DNA from: Chitinophaga pinensis
GTDB lineage: Bacteria; Bacteroidota; Bacteroidia; Chitinophagales; Chitinophagaceae
Length of the DNA stretch: 64,000 bases
Direction of reading: 5' to 3'
NCBI GenBank assembly: GCA_902167325.1
Contig: LR632930.1
Span: 4,526,001-4,590,000 of the forward strand
Both the position numbers and the translations under genes were made by a program. A model generated the notes under the pieces. That model saw nothing but the letters and a program-made list of their open reading frames with translations. It had not been told where the DNA came from and made no database searches. Positions 9,198-17,554 of this stretch are shown here, one piece after another. Each line of letters starts with the position of its first letter. Position 1 is the first letter of the stretch.

Positions 9198-9851
9198 TTA
9201 CCCTCCTGTTCTCAGCGGCATGGCATTCCCCGCGGAGTCAAAGGCCTGGAAGATGACATTGTTCAGGGAGTCCAGCCCGATAGTGAGGCGTGGGCGGCCG
9301 CGGTCGTCCTGCAGGAAGAGGCCTACGGAACGGTTATCGGTTTTACCGACAAAGAGGCGTTCCGGACCAATGAGGCCTTCTGCACGCAGGCGGGCAATGG
9401 TGGTGGAGATCAATGCTGTGTCGTTAAATGCCTTTAAGGAGTCGATCATATGCATGAGCCTGCCGGTGGTCATCTCATCATTACGATCCCACATTTTAAG
9501 GCCGTAATGCCGTTTACGGGCACCGTTGCGCACCTCATCGCCATATTGCAGCTGGAGGATCTGATCATTGGCTAACTGGTCCAGCGAAAAGCCCATATCA
9601 CTGGCGCCTTTCTCACCCGAGTATACAAATCCGCCGCATTCATCACCTTCATCGTTGAAGAACATGAAACCTGCGCCTCTGTTGCGCGGGGGCAATGTTT
9701 GACCATCCACGATGCCGGGATGCTGGCGTTCGCGGTTGGCATTTACATCATGGGGATGGGGCGGTAATATCAGCGCCGCTTGAGAAACAAAGATGTTACA
9801 ACAGAAAAAAGAGGTAGGGGAAGCACATAACGGAATATGGAAGCCGAGCAC
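9198..9851 (-). CDS. Uncharacterised Bacteroidota protein, N-terminus probably frameshifted
   Basis: The body of the protein (from about residue 38: NANRERQHPGIVDG, GAGFMFFNDEGDECGGFVY, FVGKTDNRSVGLFLQDD) looks like a family of exported Bacteroidota proteins of unknown function whose members I remember as having a signal peptide and an early beta strand. Here the frame upstream of residue 38 has only a GTG start and no plausible signal peptide. In another frame an ATG at about 9826 begins MCFPYLFF, which resembles a signal peptide. A one-base change in the A6 tract at 9805-9810 would join it to the main frame. The gene is therefore either recently frameshifted or affected by a homopolymer error. 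Function unknown. Confidence 0.55.
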   Translation of the reverse strand: MLGFHIPLCASPTSFFCCNIFVSQAALILPPHPHDVNANRERQHPGIVDGQTLPPRNRGAGFMFFNDEGDECGGFVYSGEKGASDMGFSLDQLANDQILQLQYGDEVRNGARKRHYGLKMWDRNDEMTTGRLMHMIDSLKAFNDTALISTTIARLRAEGLIGPERLFVGKTDNRSVGLFLQDDRGRPRLTIGLDSLNNVIFQAFDSAGNAMPLRTGG

Positions 9852-9939
9852 ATAGGGGATTGGGGTTTATACAGGAATGTACTGATTAATCCGGGGAACT
9901 TGTCGTATTCCCCCTTTAAATTGGCGCGTTTGCACTGGG

Positions 9940-9967
9940 TTTGCTACCTGAAATCTGATTACGTTTG
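9940..9967 (+). promoter_or_regulatory. Putative Bacteroidota promoter for the PhnB-like gene
   Basis: TTTG at 9940-9943 and TACGTTTG at 9960-9967 match the -33 (TTTG) and -7 (TAnnTTTG) elements with 16 bases between them. The start codon follows at 10003. Confidence 0.45.
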
Positions 9968-10002
9968 CATAGTTACATTCCTTACCAATAAAACCGTTTG
10001 TT

Positions 10003-10485
10003 ATGCAAAAGATCACCCCCTGCCTCTGGTTCAACTACAACGCCGATGAAGCACTGGAATTATACAAATCCATATTCCCTGATTTCAAATTGATCAGTGT
10101 GAATCATCATGGCGACTCGGCAGGTCCCAACGCCGGAAAGATCTTCGTGGCAGAAATTGAATTAATGGGTTCCCGCTTCCAGATACTGAATGCAGGGCCT
10201 ATGTTTACGTTTACGGAAGCCATTTCCCTTTCCATCAGCTGTAAAGGACAGGAAGAAGTAGATTATTACTGGGATAAGCTGACAGCTGATGGCGGAGAGG
10301 AAAGCCACTGCGGCTGGCTGAAAGATAAGTTCGGGCTTTCCTGGCAGGTAGTGCCGGTAGAACTGATTCAGTTATTCAACCACAAAGACAAAGAAAAAGC
10401 CGGACGTGCCATGGAGGCAATGATGAAACAGAAGAAAATCATTATTCAGGAACTGGAAGATGCCGCTGCAGGTACCCCTGCCTGA
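10003..10485 (+). CDS. PhnB-like VOC-superfamily protein
   Basis: A 160-residue protein of the PhnB / 3-demethylubiquinone methyltransferase-like group (vicinal oxygen chelate fold). Signatures are ITPCLWFNYNADEALELYKSIFP at the start (a conserved W-F and aromatic-Y-xx-F pattern), IELMGSRFQILNAGP, and GGEESHCGWLKDKFGLSWQVVP towards the end. Despite the older methyltransferase label, proteins of this type are mostly of unknown function. A -33/-7 promoter lies just upstream. It is convergent with the MarR regulator, with 8 bases between the stops, and could be linked to it only loosely. Confidence 0.88.
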   Translation: MQKITPCLWFNYNADEALELYKSIFPDFKLISVNHHGDSAGPNAGKIFVAEIELMGSRFQILNAGPMFTFTEAISLSISCKGQEEVDYYWDKLTADGGEESHCGWLKDKFGLSWQVVPVELIQLFNHKDKEKAGRAMEAMMKQKKIIIQELEDAAAGTPA

Positions 10486-10493
10486 AAAACCTT

Positions 10494-10979
10494 TTAGCTT
10501 TCATTGGCAAGCCCGTCACGGATACGCTGATACATACTTTTATTATCCAGCGACTGCTCCAGTTCTCCGAGAATGCGGAGCAGATCGCCACCGGATTGCT
10601 GCAGCCATTTGCGGTTTTCTTCCCTGATCACTTTGAGCATGGGACCAATGCGTTTGTACATGTGTTTGCCGTTGGCGCTGAGGGAAAGCATTCTTCTGCG
10701 GGCATCGCGGGGATCGGGTGCGGCTTTCATCAGGCCATTGCCCAGCATCTGATCCGCGAGTTGCACTACTGCGGGGTGACTGATCTGTAAAGCTTCGGAT
10801 ATTTCTGTAATGCCCATTGCCTTCCTGCGGCTCAGCAGTTCCAGAATAAGGAACCACCGCGCTTCGAAATCGAGGGAGGATTCTTTGTAGATCCGGCTAA
10901 CATCCTGTGACAGGCGCTCACCCAATCTTTTAAGACGGGTAGCAAGTGCCAGTTCTTCCAGTTCATGGACGATATTCAT
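10494..10979 (-). CDS. MarR-family transcriptional regulator
   Basis: A 161-residue winged-helix regulator. The DNA-binding region is AMGITEISEALQISHPAVVQ (helix-turn-helix, about 54-73), followed by the wing DPRDARRRMLSLSANGK, the classic MarR D-xR-D-xR pattern. Helices at both ends form the dimer interface. No target gene is divergent to it; the nearest neighbours are the convergent PhnB-like gene and, upstream, a spacer before the terminator of the TonB-type barrel gene. Proteins of this length in Bacteroidota often control single detoxification genes. The ligand is unknown. Confidence 0.9.
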   Translation of the reverse strand: MNIVHELEELALATRLKRLGERLSQDVSRIYKESSLDFEARWFLILELLSRRKAMGITEISEALQISHPAVVQLADQMLGNGLMKAAPDPRDARRRMLSLSANGKHMYKRIGPMLKVIREENRKWLQQSGGDLLRILGELEQSLDNKSMYQRIRDGLANES

Positions 10980-11151
10980 GCCTTAAAAATATCCTTTTTT
11001 ATGAGTTGGGATACTATTTACCCAAAAAACTGTACTTCCAGCCTTTTGAGATGAGGGTTCCTGCCAACGGAATGAAACGGCACTCCGCTGAAATGCCCCG
11101 ACTTGATAACTTTCTGCACACTTCACTGTAATTCCAGCCGCAGTGAGGCAA

Positions 11152-11202
11152 TAAAAAAGGACCCCGGCAGCGGAAGAAAGATCTTCCGTGCAAGGATCCT
11201 TA
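11152..11202 (-). terminator. Rho-independent terminator after the outer-membrane barrel gene
   Basis: On the minus strand AAGGATCC pairs with GGGTCCTT, enclosing a second stem CGGAAGA/TCTTCCG, and a run of T follows. It lies 20 bases beyond the stop at 11223. Confidence 0.7.
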
Positions 11203-11222
11203 GCAGGTATTGGGGAAATGGT

Positions 11223-13670
11223 TTATCCGGCTCTGCGCTTCTCGTCTTCCGCGCCTCCTGTTCTACGCCGCGGGCCGCCCTGTGCCTGTCCGCCGAAGCG
11301 GTAGGTAAACGTGGCGGTTACTACCCTGCTGTCCCTGAACTGCCGGAAGGCTTCGGAATAACCTGTCAGTTTCGTGAATGCTCTTACCCGGCCAGTGTAG
11401 AACACATCGCTCACATTCAGTTTCAGTGATCCCTTTTTATTCCAGAACTGCCGCTGCGCGCCTATGCCAAACTGGAAGCTGCCGGCCACATCCAGGAAGC
11501 CGTACCAGCTGCTGCTTTGGTAGTTAGCATTTACTTCGAGGGAAGTTTTGGGGTTCAGGGTAATGGTATTGCTGGAATTTGCGGTGAAAGTAACCCGTCC
11601 TTCGTTTAGGTCCGTTTCCACTACATAACCGCGGTACTTGCCGTAATAGGCTACAAATGTATTGCTGCTGTTCAGCCATTTGATCGCGGTTACAGGTATG
11701 CCGAGGGTGATATGATAATAATCGTAGATAGCGAGGTTGCGGTTGGTTTGCAGGATGGCATTCGGCTCTTTGTCGGGTGCCAGCACCATGAGGATATTAT
11801 CCTTCGTTCTGCTATAACCCGCCTTCGCCGTGTAGGCTTCGTGGAAGGTATACACCAGTTCATAAGATGACGTGATTTCCGGGTTCAGCTCCGGGTTGCC
11901 GGCGGAGGAAGTAAGCGGGTCGAGGAACACGCGGAAGGGATTGAGTTGCCGGTACGATGGACGGTTGATGCGCCTGCTCAGCGTTACGCCCAGATCATGG
12001 TTCTTGCTGAACTGGTACCCCACATAGCCGCTGGGAAACAATTGCACGTAGCTCCGGTTGAAAGTCTGCTCCCCGATCACCTGGCGGCCTTTGGCTTCGG
12101 TATGTTCCATGCGGAGGCCGAACTGGTAGCTCAGCTTACCCTGCTTACCGGAACCGTTAAGGTAAGCGGCATTGATATTCTCTTTATAAATAAACCGGTT
12201 GCTCTTATCCGCTTCGAGGATGTAATCACCATGACTGCGGTCGTAAAACCGCACGTCGTTATCGGTATTTACCCAGCTGCTTTTGATGCCTCCTTCCAGT
12301 TTAAGGCCCCATTTTGCAATGGGATGGATATAGTCAATTTTCACGGAATAGATATCGAGGTCGCCGTTCAGGTCACCGAACAGGAGGAAGTCTGAGCGTA
12401 CGGGAACACTGTTATTATTCAGATAGGAAGTGTGGTAGTTCTGATACTCCCAGCTGCCGTAGCGGGCATAGTCCAGGTCGGCAGTGAGTTCGCGGCCGGC
12501 AGTATCCAGCAGGCGGCGGGCGTTGATGTTTACGCTGTAGTTACGGCGGTGAAGTTCATTATTACCCATGGTATTGAATTTACCGGTGGGTGTTTGCACG
12601 GCGTCGAAAGATACCGCACGGCTGTCTGAAACTACTTTTCCGTCATTCACAATGGCATTGGCGGCGATCCCTATCGTAGTACGCGCATCCGGCTGATAAT
12701 CCATACCGGCGCGGGCATTATGTGTATTGAAACGGTACCCGAAGAAATTATCGTAATCATTCCCGCCTGTTTCCACCCCTTCACGGGTAAAGAACTTCCG
12801 GTGAATGAACAGGTCCGTATAATCGCGGCGGTGGTTGAAATTGTAGGAAGCGAAGTAATTGAAGGCTCCTTTCTTGTGGTTGATGTTGAAGCTGGGATTT
12901 ACTTTAGCGTACGAGCCTTGTCCAACGCTGAGGCCCACCGTACCATTGGTGCCATTGTTCCGCCCCTTCTTCAGCCGTATGTCGATGATACCTGCATTGC
13001 CGGCGGCATCGTAGCGGGCGGAAGGATTGGTGATAAGGTCGATACGGTCTACCTGCGCGGCATTCAGACTACGGAGGTAATTGGCGAGGTCCTGACCAGA
13101 CATGGGCACCTGTTTACCATCGATCATCACCAGTACGCCCTGGCGGCCTCTCATGGCGATGTTATCGTTCTGATCCACTGTGATGCCGGGTGCCTTTTCC
13201 AGCACTTCCAGTGCATTGCTGCCTGCTGCGCTGATGGAGCTGGAAACGTTGATGACCGTTTTATCATATGTTTGCTGGATGTAGGGCTTCTGTGCCACCA
13301 CATTGGCTTCTTTCAGCTGGCGCGTGGCGGATTCAAGCCGGATGCCGCCGAGGTCTGTAGCGGTACTGTGCGTAAATTCCGGGGAGAGGTATCTGTTGTA
13401 AGAAAGGTGCTGAATGGCCACTACATAACGGCCTGCGCGTACTTTCCCAAAACTGAAAGTACCCTCTTTATTCACGTATTCCATTTTCACCAGCTTCTTA
13501 TCGGCAGCGCTCAGGAGCTGCACCACCACTTCTTCCGGGCGGAAGCCTTCGCCACCGGAAACCTTTCCGTGGATATCGCCACTATCCTGCGCCAGCAGTG
13601 TTGCCGGACAGGCGATGAGTAAGATCAGGAGCACCCTGCTGCAAACAACATGTAGAAATCGAAGCTTCAT
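11223..13670 (-). CDS. TonB-dependent receptor-like outer-membrane beta-barrel protein
   Basis: An 815-residue outer-membrane protein with a signal peptide (ending CPATLLAQ, about residue 28) and an N-terminal carboxypeptidase-regulatory-like domain (GDIHGKVSGGEGFRPEEVVV, about 30-110). A plug region follows (KPYIQQTYDKTVINV, ALEVLEKAPGITVDQNDNI, VLVMIDGKQVPMSGQDLANYLRS), then a barrel of the OMP_b-brl_3 type. It differs from SusC in size and in lacking a SusD partner, so it may import a small ligand such as a metal chelate or peptide, or be a structural barrel. No cognate binding protein or regulator is adjacent. The last residues (about 795-815) are a basic/Gly tail. Confidence 0.9.
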   Translation of the reverse strand: MKLRFLHVVCSRVLLILLIACPATLLAQDSGDIHGKVSGGEGFRPEEVVVQLLSAADKKLVKMEYVNKEGTFSFGKVRAGRYVVAIQHLSYNRYLSPEFTHSTATDLGGIRLESATRQLKEANVVAQKPYIQQTYDKTVINVSSSISAAGSNALEVLEKAPGITVDQNDNIAMRGRQGVLVMIDGKQVPMSGQDLANYLRSLNAAQVDRIDLITNPSARYDAAGNAGIIDIRLKKGRNNGTNGTVGLSVGQGSYAKVNPSFNINHKKGAFNYFASYNFNHRRDYTDLFIHRKFFTREGVETGGNDYDNFFGYRFNTHNARAGMDYQPDARTTIGIAANAIVNDGKVVSDSRAVSFDAVQTPTGKFNTMGNNELHRRNYSVNINARRLLDTAGRELTADLDYARYGSWEYQNYHTSYLNNNSVPVRSDFLLFGDLNGDLDIYSVKIDYIHPIAKWGLKLEGGIKSSWVNTDNDVRFYDRSHGDYILEADKSNRFIYKENINAAYLNGSGKQGKLSYQFGLRMEHTEAKGRQVIGEQTFNRSYVQLFPSGYVGYQFSKNHDLGVTLSRRINRPSYRQLNPFRVFLDPLTSSAGNPELNPEITSSYELVYTFHEAYTAKAGYSRTKDNILMVLAPDKEPNAILQTNRNLAIYDYYHITLGIPVTAIKWLNSSNTFVAYYGKYRGYVVETDLNEGRVTFTANSSNTITLNPKTSLEVNANYQSSSWYGFLDVAGSFQFGIGAQRQFWNKKGSLKLNVSDVFYTGRVRAFTKLTGYSEAFRQFRDSRVVTATFTYRFGGQAQGGPRRRTGGAEDEKRRAG

Positions 13671-13830
13671 TGGGGGTAATAATTATTAGATGATGATTTA
13701 CTGCGAAATTCATCCAAATTCATATTCCCGCAAACGAATATTACGTAAGCGCTTACTATTTATTAAAAAGCGTTCATTTCCGGACACCATTTCGTCCCTT
13801 CATCAATGCCCGCTTCATTATCAGGGATTA

Positions 13831-14022
13831 TCAACCCGGAAGCGGATTTAAACACTTCAGCTGCTTTTTAATACATTCCGGCGCTAAAAACCAACACATT
13901 AAATGGCTGACATCCGGGATGATCCATACCGCATATTGCGGTAAATCCGGTTTCCGGTTACCGGTGAATAACATGTTGCCTGCCGGGAATTTTATAGATG
14001 AGCGGTATTTGAGTATTTCCAT
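13831..14022 (-). pseudogene. Possible C-terminal remnant of an alpha/beta hydrolase
   Basis: A 63-residue frame reads MEILKYRSSIKFPAG, then LFTGNRKPDLPQYAVWIIPD and VSHLMCWF. This pattern (a strand, G-x-R/K-D-P, V-x-I-P-x-x-S-H) resembles the last strand and catalytic-His loop of alpha/beta hydrolases. No nucleophile-bearing part is present upstream. I read it as a degraded remnant, with chance similarity as the alternative. Confidence 0.35.
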
Positions 14023-14084
14023 AAACCACACCTAAATCCTTTTTCATGATAAATTCAGATCACAGGTCAGGATCAGCATGGCAA

Positions 14085-14114
14085 GAAAAAAGCCCGTGCA
14101 GGGCACAGGCTTTC
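14085..14114 (-). terminator. Rho-independent terminator after the IRED-like gene
   Basis: On the minus strand AAGCCTGTGC, loop CCT, GCACGGGCTT and then a T run. It lies 22 bases after the stop at 14137. Confidence 0.8.
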
Positions 14115-14136
14115 TTCTTGCTTTAAGAAAGATGTT

Positions 14137-15015
14137 CTATCCCCTCAGCACTTTGATCATGGCCGACAGTTCTTCATTTGCCAGTCCTTTTTCTGCAGCC
14201 TGCCGGAACATGCCTGCAAGGTATTCCGGGAATGCGCGGTTGATGCCCGCATCGTCTGCCTGCTGCAGTATCCTGGCAGTAGCATCCACCGAAATGCTCA
14301 TGGGGCTTTCGCTTTTAGTGAAGCGGTTTTCGTGAACGAGTTGTCCTTCGTATTTGATGAAGTCGCCGAAAGTACTGAGGATACCCGTCAGCAGCGTAGC
14401 ATATTTATCTACCGGGTAACCTGCATTTTCCATGATGCGTGCCCCGTGGAAGAAGCCCATCAGGGTACCGTAGATGCCGGACAGGGTGGCGAGGTCTACC
14501 GAAGATGCGAGTCCGGCGGAAGTGCCCAGCCATTCCGGAGCGCCGGCGAATACTTTCAGGACGGGCAGCGCCTGCTCCCATGCCGCAGCTTTACCGGAAA
14601 TGAAGATGGGGGTATCTGGCCGGCCCATCTGCTGGGGAGCGGCCTGTATGGCACCATCGAGGTAGCCTGCACCAAGGGCTTCCGTCCATTGTTCAGCCCG
14701 GTCTGCTTCGGCCGGACTGCCACTCGTCAGCTGTACGAATACTTTGCCTTTCCATGCAGCCTGTTCCGTTTGCGAAAGGATGGCGTTTGCGGCGGCGTAA
14801 TCATGCACACACATTACGATCACATTGGCGGCGTTTACTGCCGCTGCCGGAGAAGGTGCCACGTTTGCGCCGAGGGCAGCCAGCGGAGCCGATTTATCCG
14901 CACTGCGGTTCCATACCGTTACATCATATCCGCTTTCAAGGAGCAATTTTGCCAGTGTGGCGCCCATCATACCGAGACCCAGCACTGCTGCGGTCTTATT
15001 TGTGTCCTGTTTCAT
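14137..15015 (-). CDS. NAD(P)-dependent oxidoreductase, imine reductase / beta-hydroxyacid dehydrogenase type
   Basis: A 292-residue Rossmann reductase. The ATG at 15015 is chosen; an in-frame TTG 24 bases upstream is less likely. The nucleotide-binding loop GLGMMG is at 13-18, and VTVWNRSADKSAPLAALGA has the Asn-Arg-Ser that usually selects NADP(H). QLTSGSPAEADRAEQWTEALG and YLDGAIQAAPQQMG follow the 6-phosphogluconate dehydrogenase-like pattern. The C-terminal helical part resembles imine reductase-type proteins rather than 3-hydroxyisobutyrate dehydrogenase, whose catalytic Lys region is not evident. It is divergent from an HxlR regulator, which probably controls it in response to an electrophile or similar stress. 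Confidence 0.87.
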   Translation of the reverse strand: MKQDTNKTAAVLGLGMMGATLAKLLLESGYDVTVWNRSADKSAPLAALGANVAPSPAAAVNAANVIVMCVHDYAAANAILSQTEQAAWKGKVFVQLTSGSPAEADRAEQWTEALGAGYLDGAIQAAPQQMGRPDTPIFISGKAAAWEQALPVLKVFAGAPEWLGTSAGLASSVDLATLSGIYGTLMGFFHGARIMENAGYPVDKYATLLTGILSTFGDFIKYEGQLVHENRFTKSESPMSISVDATARILQQADDAGINRAFPEYLAGMFRQAAEKGLANEELSAMIKVLRG

Positions 15016-15086
15016 TGTTCGTTGTTTTTGATGGAACAAAGGTGCTGCGAAACGGAAGCCTGAACAATAAGGGAGAAAAGATTCGG

Positions 15087-15106
15087 TAGGGATAAAAAGT
15101 TCCCTA
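15087..15106. promoter_or_regulatory. Inverted repeat between the reductase and HxlR genes
   Basis: TAGGGA (15087-15092) and TCCCTA (15101-15106) form a perfect inverted repeat with 8 bases between the arms in the divergent spacer. Its position suggests an operator for the HxlR-family regulator at 15164; this is inferred from location only. Confidence 0.45.
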
Positions 15107-15163
15107 TACGCCCGCCCCCCCTGTTCAGCAGGAAAATTCTTACCTTTCCGGAAAGCAGCGTAT

Positions 15164-15538
15164 ATGTACGAAAAGAAGATCTACGAGAACCTGGATTGCG
15201 GTATAAATGTGGCGAATAAAATACTGGGTGGAAAATGGCGCGCCTGCATTATCGACAGCATTGCCCGGGGCATCCGCCGCCCCAGCGGACTGCAGCGCGA
15301 AATCCCCGAAGCTCCGTCCCGTGTGATACAAATGCATCTTCGTGAACTGGAAGCCCTGCAGGTGATCCGGAAAGAAACCACCGGCAGCTTCCCCCTGAAA
15401 GCAGAATACTTCCTGACGCCCTTAGGCGAGTCTGCCCTTCCGCTTATTGCAGCCATGGATCAGTGGGGTAATGCCAACAAAGAATATGTGCAGGAAGTGT
15501 ATGCCGCTATGATCGCTGAAGACGCAGCAAACAGCTGA
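15164..15538 (+). CDS. HxlR-family winged-helix transcriptional regulator
   Basis: A 124-residue regulator. It shows the family pattern of a conserved early Cys (LDCGINVANKILGGKWRAC, Cys12 and Cys29), then the helix-turn-helix RPSGLQREIPEAPSRVIQMHLRELE and the wing VIRKETTGSFPLKAEYFLTPLG. HxlR proteins often sense aldehydes, quinones or disulfide stress through the N-terminal Cys. It is divergent from the IRED-like reductase at 14137, the usual arrangement in which the regulator represses or activates a nearby detoxifying reductase. The grpB-like gene follows 3 bases after its stop, so the two probably share a transcript. Confidence 0.92.
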   Translation: MYEKKIYENLDCGINVANKILGGKWRACIIDSIARGIRRPSGLQREIPEAPSRVIQMHLRELEALQVIRKETTGSFPLKAEYFLTPLGESALPLIAAMDQWGNANKEYVQEVYAAMIAEDAANS

Positions 15539-15541
15539 TAC

Positions 15542-16123
15542 ATGAAAGTCATTATCGTTCCATATGATCCCCTCTGGCCGGCCAGCTTTGCGGAACACCA
15601 GCGCGTAATTTCGGAAGCACTGGGGCATTTGTTTCCCGTAATAGACCACATCGGCAGTACTTCCGTACCGGGGCTTGCCGCCAAACCCGTAATCGATATA
15701 CTGGTGGGCGTAGCGTCCGACGAGCTGCTCGACCAAACCATTCAACCGCTGACAAACCGCGGTTACACTTACTTCCGCAAATACGAGCCATCCATGCCAT
15801 ACCGGCGCTTCTTCGCGCAACTGGGCATGCCTCCGGGCGAAACGCCGCCTTCCCTCATTGATATCGGCAACCCTTTCGTAACCGGCGGCCCTATCCCCTC
15901 ACTGGTGAATATCCACGTGATGGTGCGGCACACCTATCATTGGAAAAGGCATGTGGCGCTGAGGGATTACCTCCTATCTAATGCCGCCATGACGGAGGCA
16001 TACGCAGCTTTAAAGATTGAACTGTCTACCCGTGAGTACGGAGATACCAATGAATACAACGCCGCAAAAGACGCTTTTGTGAAAGCGGCCGAACAGCATG
16101 CGCTCGCATGGTGGAAAGGCTGA
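15542..16123 (+). CDS. GrpB family protein (UPF0157, nucleotidyltransferase-like)
   Basis: A 193-residue GrpB/UPF0157 protein. Characteristic segments are VPYDPLWPASFAEHQRVI, IDHIGSTSVPGLAAKPVIDI (the G-S-T plus D-x-D-like nucleotidyltransferase motif) and the C-terminal ALRDYLLSN and YNAAKDAFV. The N-terminal P-Y-D-x-W-P is diagnostic for the family. Its biochemical role is not established; the fold predicts nucleotide transfer. It starts 3 bases after the HxlR stop, so co-transcription is likely, though a functional link is unproven. Confidence 0.93.
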   Translation: MKVIIVPYDPLWPASFAEHQRVISEALGHLFPVIDHIGSTSVPGLAAKPVIDILVGVASDELLDQTIQPLTNRGYTYFRKYEPSMPYRRFFAQLGMPPGETPPSLIDIGNPFVTGGPIPSLVNIHVMVRHTYHWKRHVALRDYLLSNAAMTEAYAALKIELSTREYGDTNEYNAAKDAFVKAAEQHALAWWKG

Positions 16124-16186
16124 AATCCCTTACTATAGTTGTTCCCTTAGCGGCAAATGCGTAAATTAGAATATAAACCATGTCAT

Positions 16187-17017
16187 ATGCCGCAACCCAA
16201 TCTTCCCTTATCGGACGCCGATATCCGGCAATTCATTATGGAAGGCTACGTTCGCCTCAGTAACGCATTTCCCCGTGAGCTGGCGCTGGAAGCGCAGGAT
16301 ATTCTGTGGAAGGAGATGAACCTCCGGCCCGATGCACCTTCCGGATGGAAAGCACCGGTTGTATGGCTGGGAGAACATACGCAGGAGCCATTCATACAGG
16401 CTGCCAATACGCAGGTATTACATGCCGCATTCGATCAGCTGGTTGGCCCTGAACGCTGGGCGCCGCGCCAGAGTGTGGGCACCTTCCCTATCCGATTTCC
16501 CGGTAATGATGAAGTGGGAGACGATGGCTGGCATGTGGATGTGAGCTTTCCCGGATATGAAGCTGCCAAAGACCCGGGAAATTACTTCAAATGGCGCTCT
16601 AACCTACATTCCAAAGGCCGTGCATTGCTCATGCTTTTCCTCTTCTCCGATATCGGGGAAAACGATGCGCCAACCCGCCTTCGGGCAGGATCGCACCTTG
16701 ATGTGGCGAAGATGCTCCGGCCGCATGGAGACAAAGGACTTACCGCCCTCCAGATCGCAGAGAAAGTCAGTCATACCGCCCACCGGCCCGAAGCGGTGGC
16801 AACAGGAGAAGCTGGTACCGTTTATCTCTGCCATCCTTTCCTTGTACATGCAGCGCAAAAACACCGCGGCACACAACCGCGCTTCCTCGCGCAGCCGGGC
16901 CTTTTTCCGAAGAAACCATTCTCGCTCTTCAATAAAGAAAATAATTACAACCCTGTGGAAAGTGCGATCCGATTAGGCATCGGGCTGGATAAAGAAGCGA
17001 GGGCTGTACAGGCCTAA
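16187..17017 (+). CDS. Phytanoyl-CoA dioxygenase (PhyH) family Fe(II)/2-oxoglutarate oxygenase
   Basis: A protein of about 276 residues. The ATG at 16187 is preferred because the domain begins straight after it with LSDADIRQFIMEGYVRLSNAF, typical of PhyH proteins; an ATG 30 bases upstream is possible. The iron-binding facial triad is visible as WHVDVSF (H-x-D) and the later His of HPFLVHAAQKHRG, and the 2-oxoglutarate-binding Arg may be that of GTQPRFLAQ. Such enzymes hydroxylate small molecules; the substrate cannot be read from the context. It is a single gene between grpB and yjbQ. Confidence 0.88.
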   Translation: MPQPNLPLSDADIRQFIMEGYVRLSNAFPRELALEAQDILWKEMNLRPDAPSGWKAPVVWLGEHTQEPFIQAANTQVLHAAFDQLVGPERWAPRQSVGTFPIRFPGNDEVGDDGWHVDVSFPGYEAAKDPGNYFKWRSNLHSKGRALLMLFLFSDIGENDAPTRLRAGSHLDVAKMLRPHGDKGLTALQIAEKVSHTAHRPEAVATGEAGTVYLCHPFLVHAAQKHRGTQPRFLAQPGLFPKKPFSLFNKENNYNPVESAIRLGIGLDKEARAVQA

Positions 17018-17116
17018 AAAAGCTTCCAACGAATTTGTTGCCCCGGTGGCAATGCCTATCTTGGGCATTCATACGCAGGCACAGCCTTTCGTGTGATCAG
17101 TATAAGACACTAAACC

Positions 17117-17539
17117 ATGAAGATGTATCAGGAAATGCTGCGATTGCCGGGTAAACGCAGGGGATTTCATCTTATCACCGAAGAAGTATTGCGGGCCATA
17201 CCGGCCATCCGGCAGGTAAAGACCGGTATGCTGCAGGTATTTATCCAGCATACTTCCGCCTCACTCACCGTGAATGAAAACGCGGACCCCACGGTGCGTC
17301 GCGACTTCGAGATGTTTTTCAATAAAGCCGTTCCGGAAAACGATCCGGACTACGAACACGATTACGAAGGTTCCGATGATATGCCTGCTCACCTGAAAGC
17401 GGCTCTGCTGGGCAGTTCTGTGATGCTGCCCGTGCGTAACGGACAGCCCGCACTGGGCACCTGGCAGGGCATCTATCTTTGTGAGCACCGGGATAATGGC
17501 GGGCCGCGCAGTATGGTCATTACCCTCTGGGGCGAATAA
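17117..17539 (+). CDS. YjbQ family (UPF0047) protein, secondary thiamine-phosphate synthase-like
   Basis: A 140-residue protein of the YjbQ/UPF0047 family. The signature LQVFIQHTSASLTVNENADP carries the conserved His and T-S-A-S motif. It is followed by RRDFEMFFNKAVPE, DMPAHLKAALLGSSVMLPV and the closing GTWQGIYLCEHRD and GPRSMVITLWGE. Some members have weak thiamine-phosphate synthase activity, but the in vivo role is not settled. Length is typical. A DUF6929 gene begins 15 bases downstream, suggesting joint transcription. Confidence 0.95.
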   Translation: MKMYQEMLRLPGKRRGFHLITEEVLRAIPAIRQVKTGMLQVFIQHTSASLTVNENADPTVRRDFEMFFNKAVPENDPDYEHDYEGSDDMPAHLKAALLGSSVMLPVRNGQPALGTWQGIYLCEHRDNGGPRSMVITLWGE

Positions 17540-17554
17540 TGTATATTTACAGAT

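Larger units (their letters stand above)
13671..14136. other. 466-base spacer with a hydrolase-like remnant
   Basis: It holds no intact gene. The left part is AT-rich and should carry the promoter of the barrel gene. The right part holds a short minus-strand frame that looks like the tail of an alpha/beta hydrolase and the terminator of the IRED-like gene; both are listed separately. Confidence 0.6.

Noticed and set aside
13671..14136. Transposon or phage remnant in the spacer
   Set aside because: No inverted terminal repeats, target duplication or integrase-like frame is visible.
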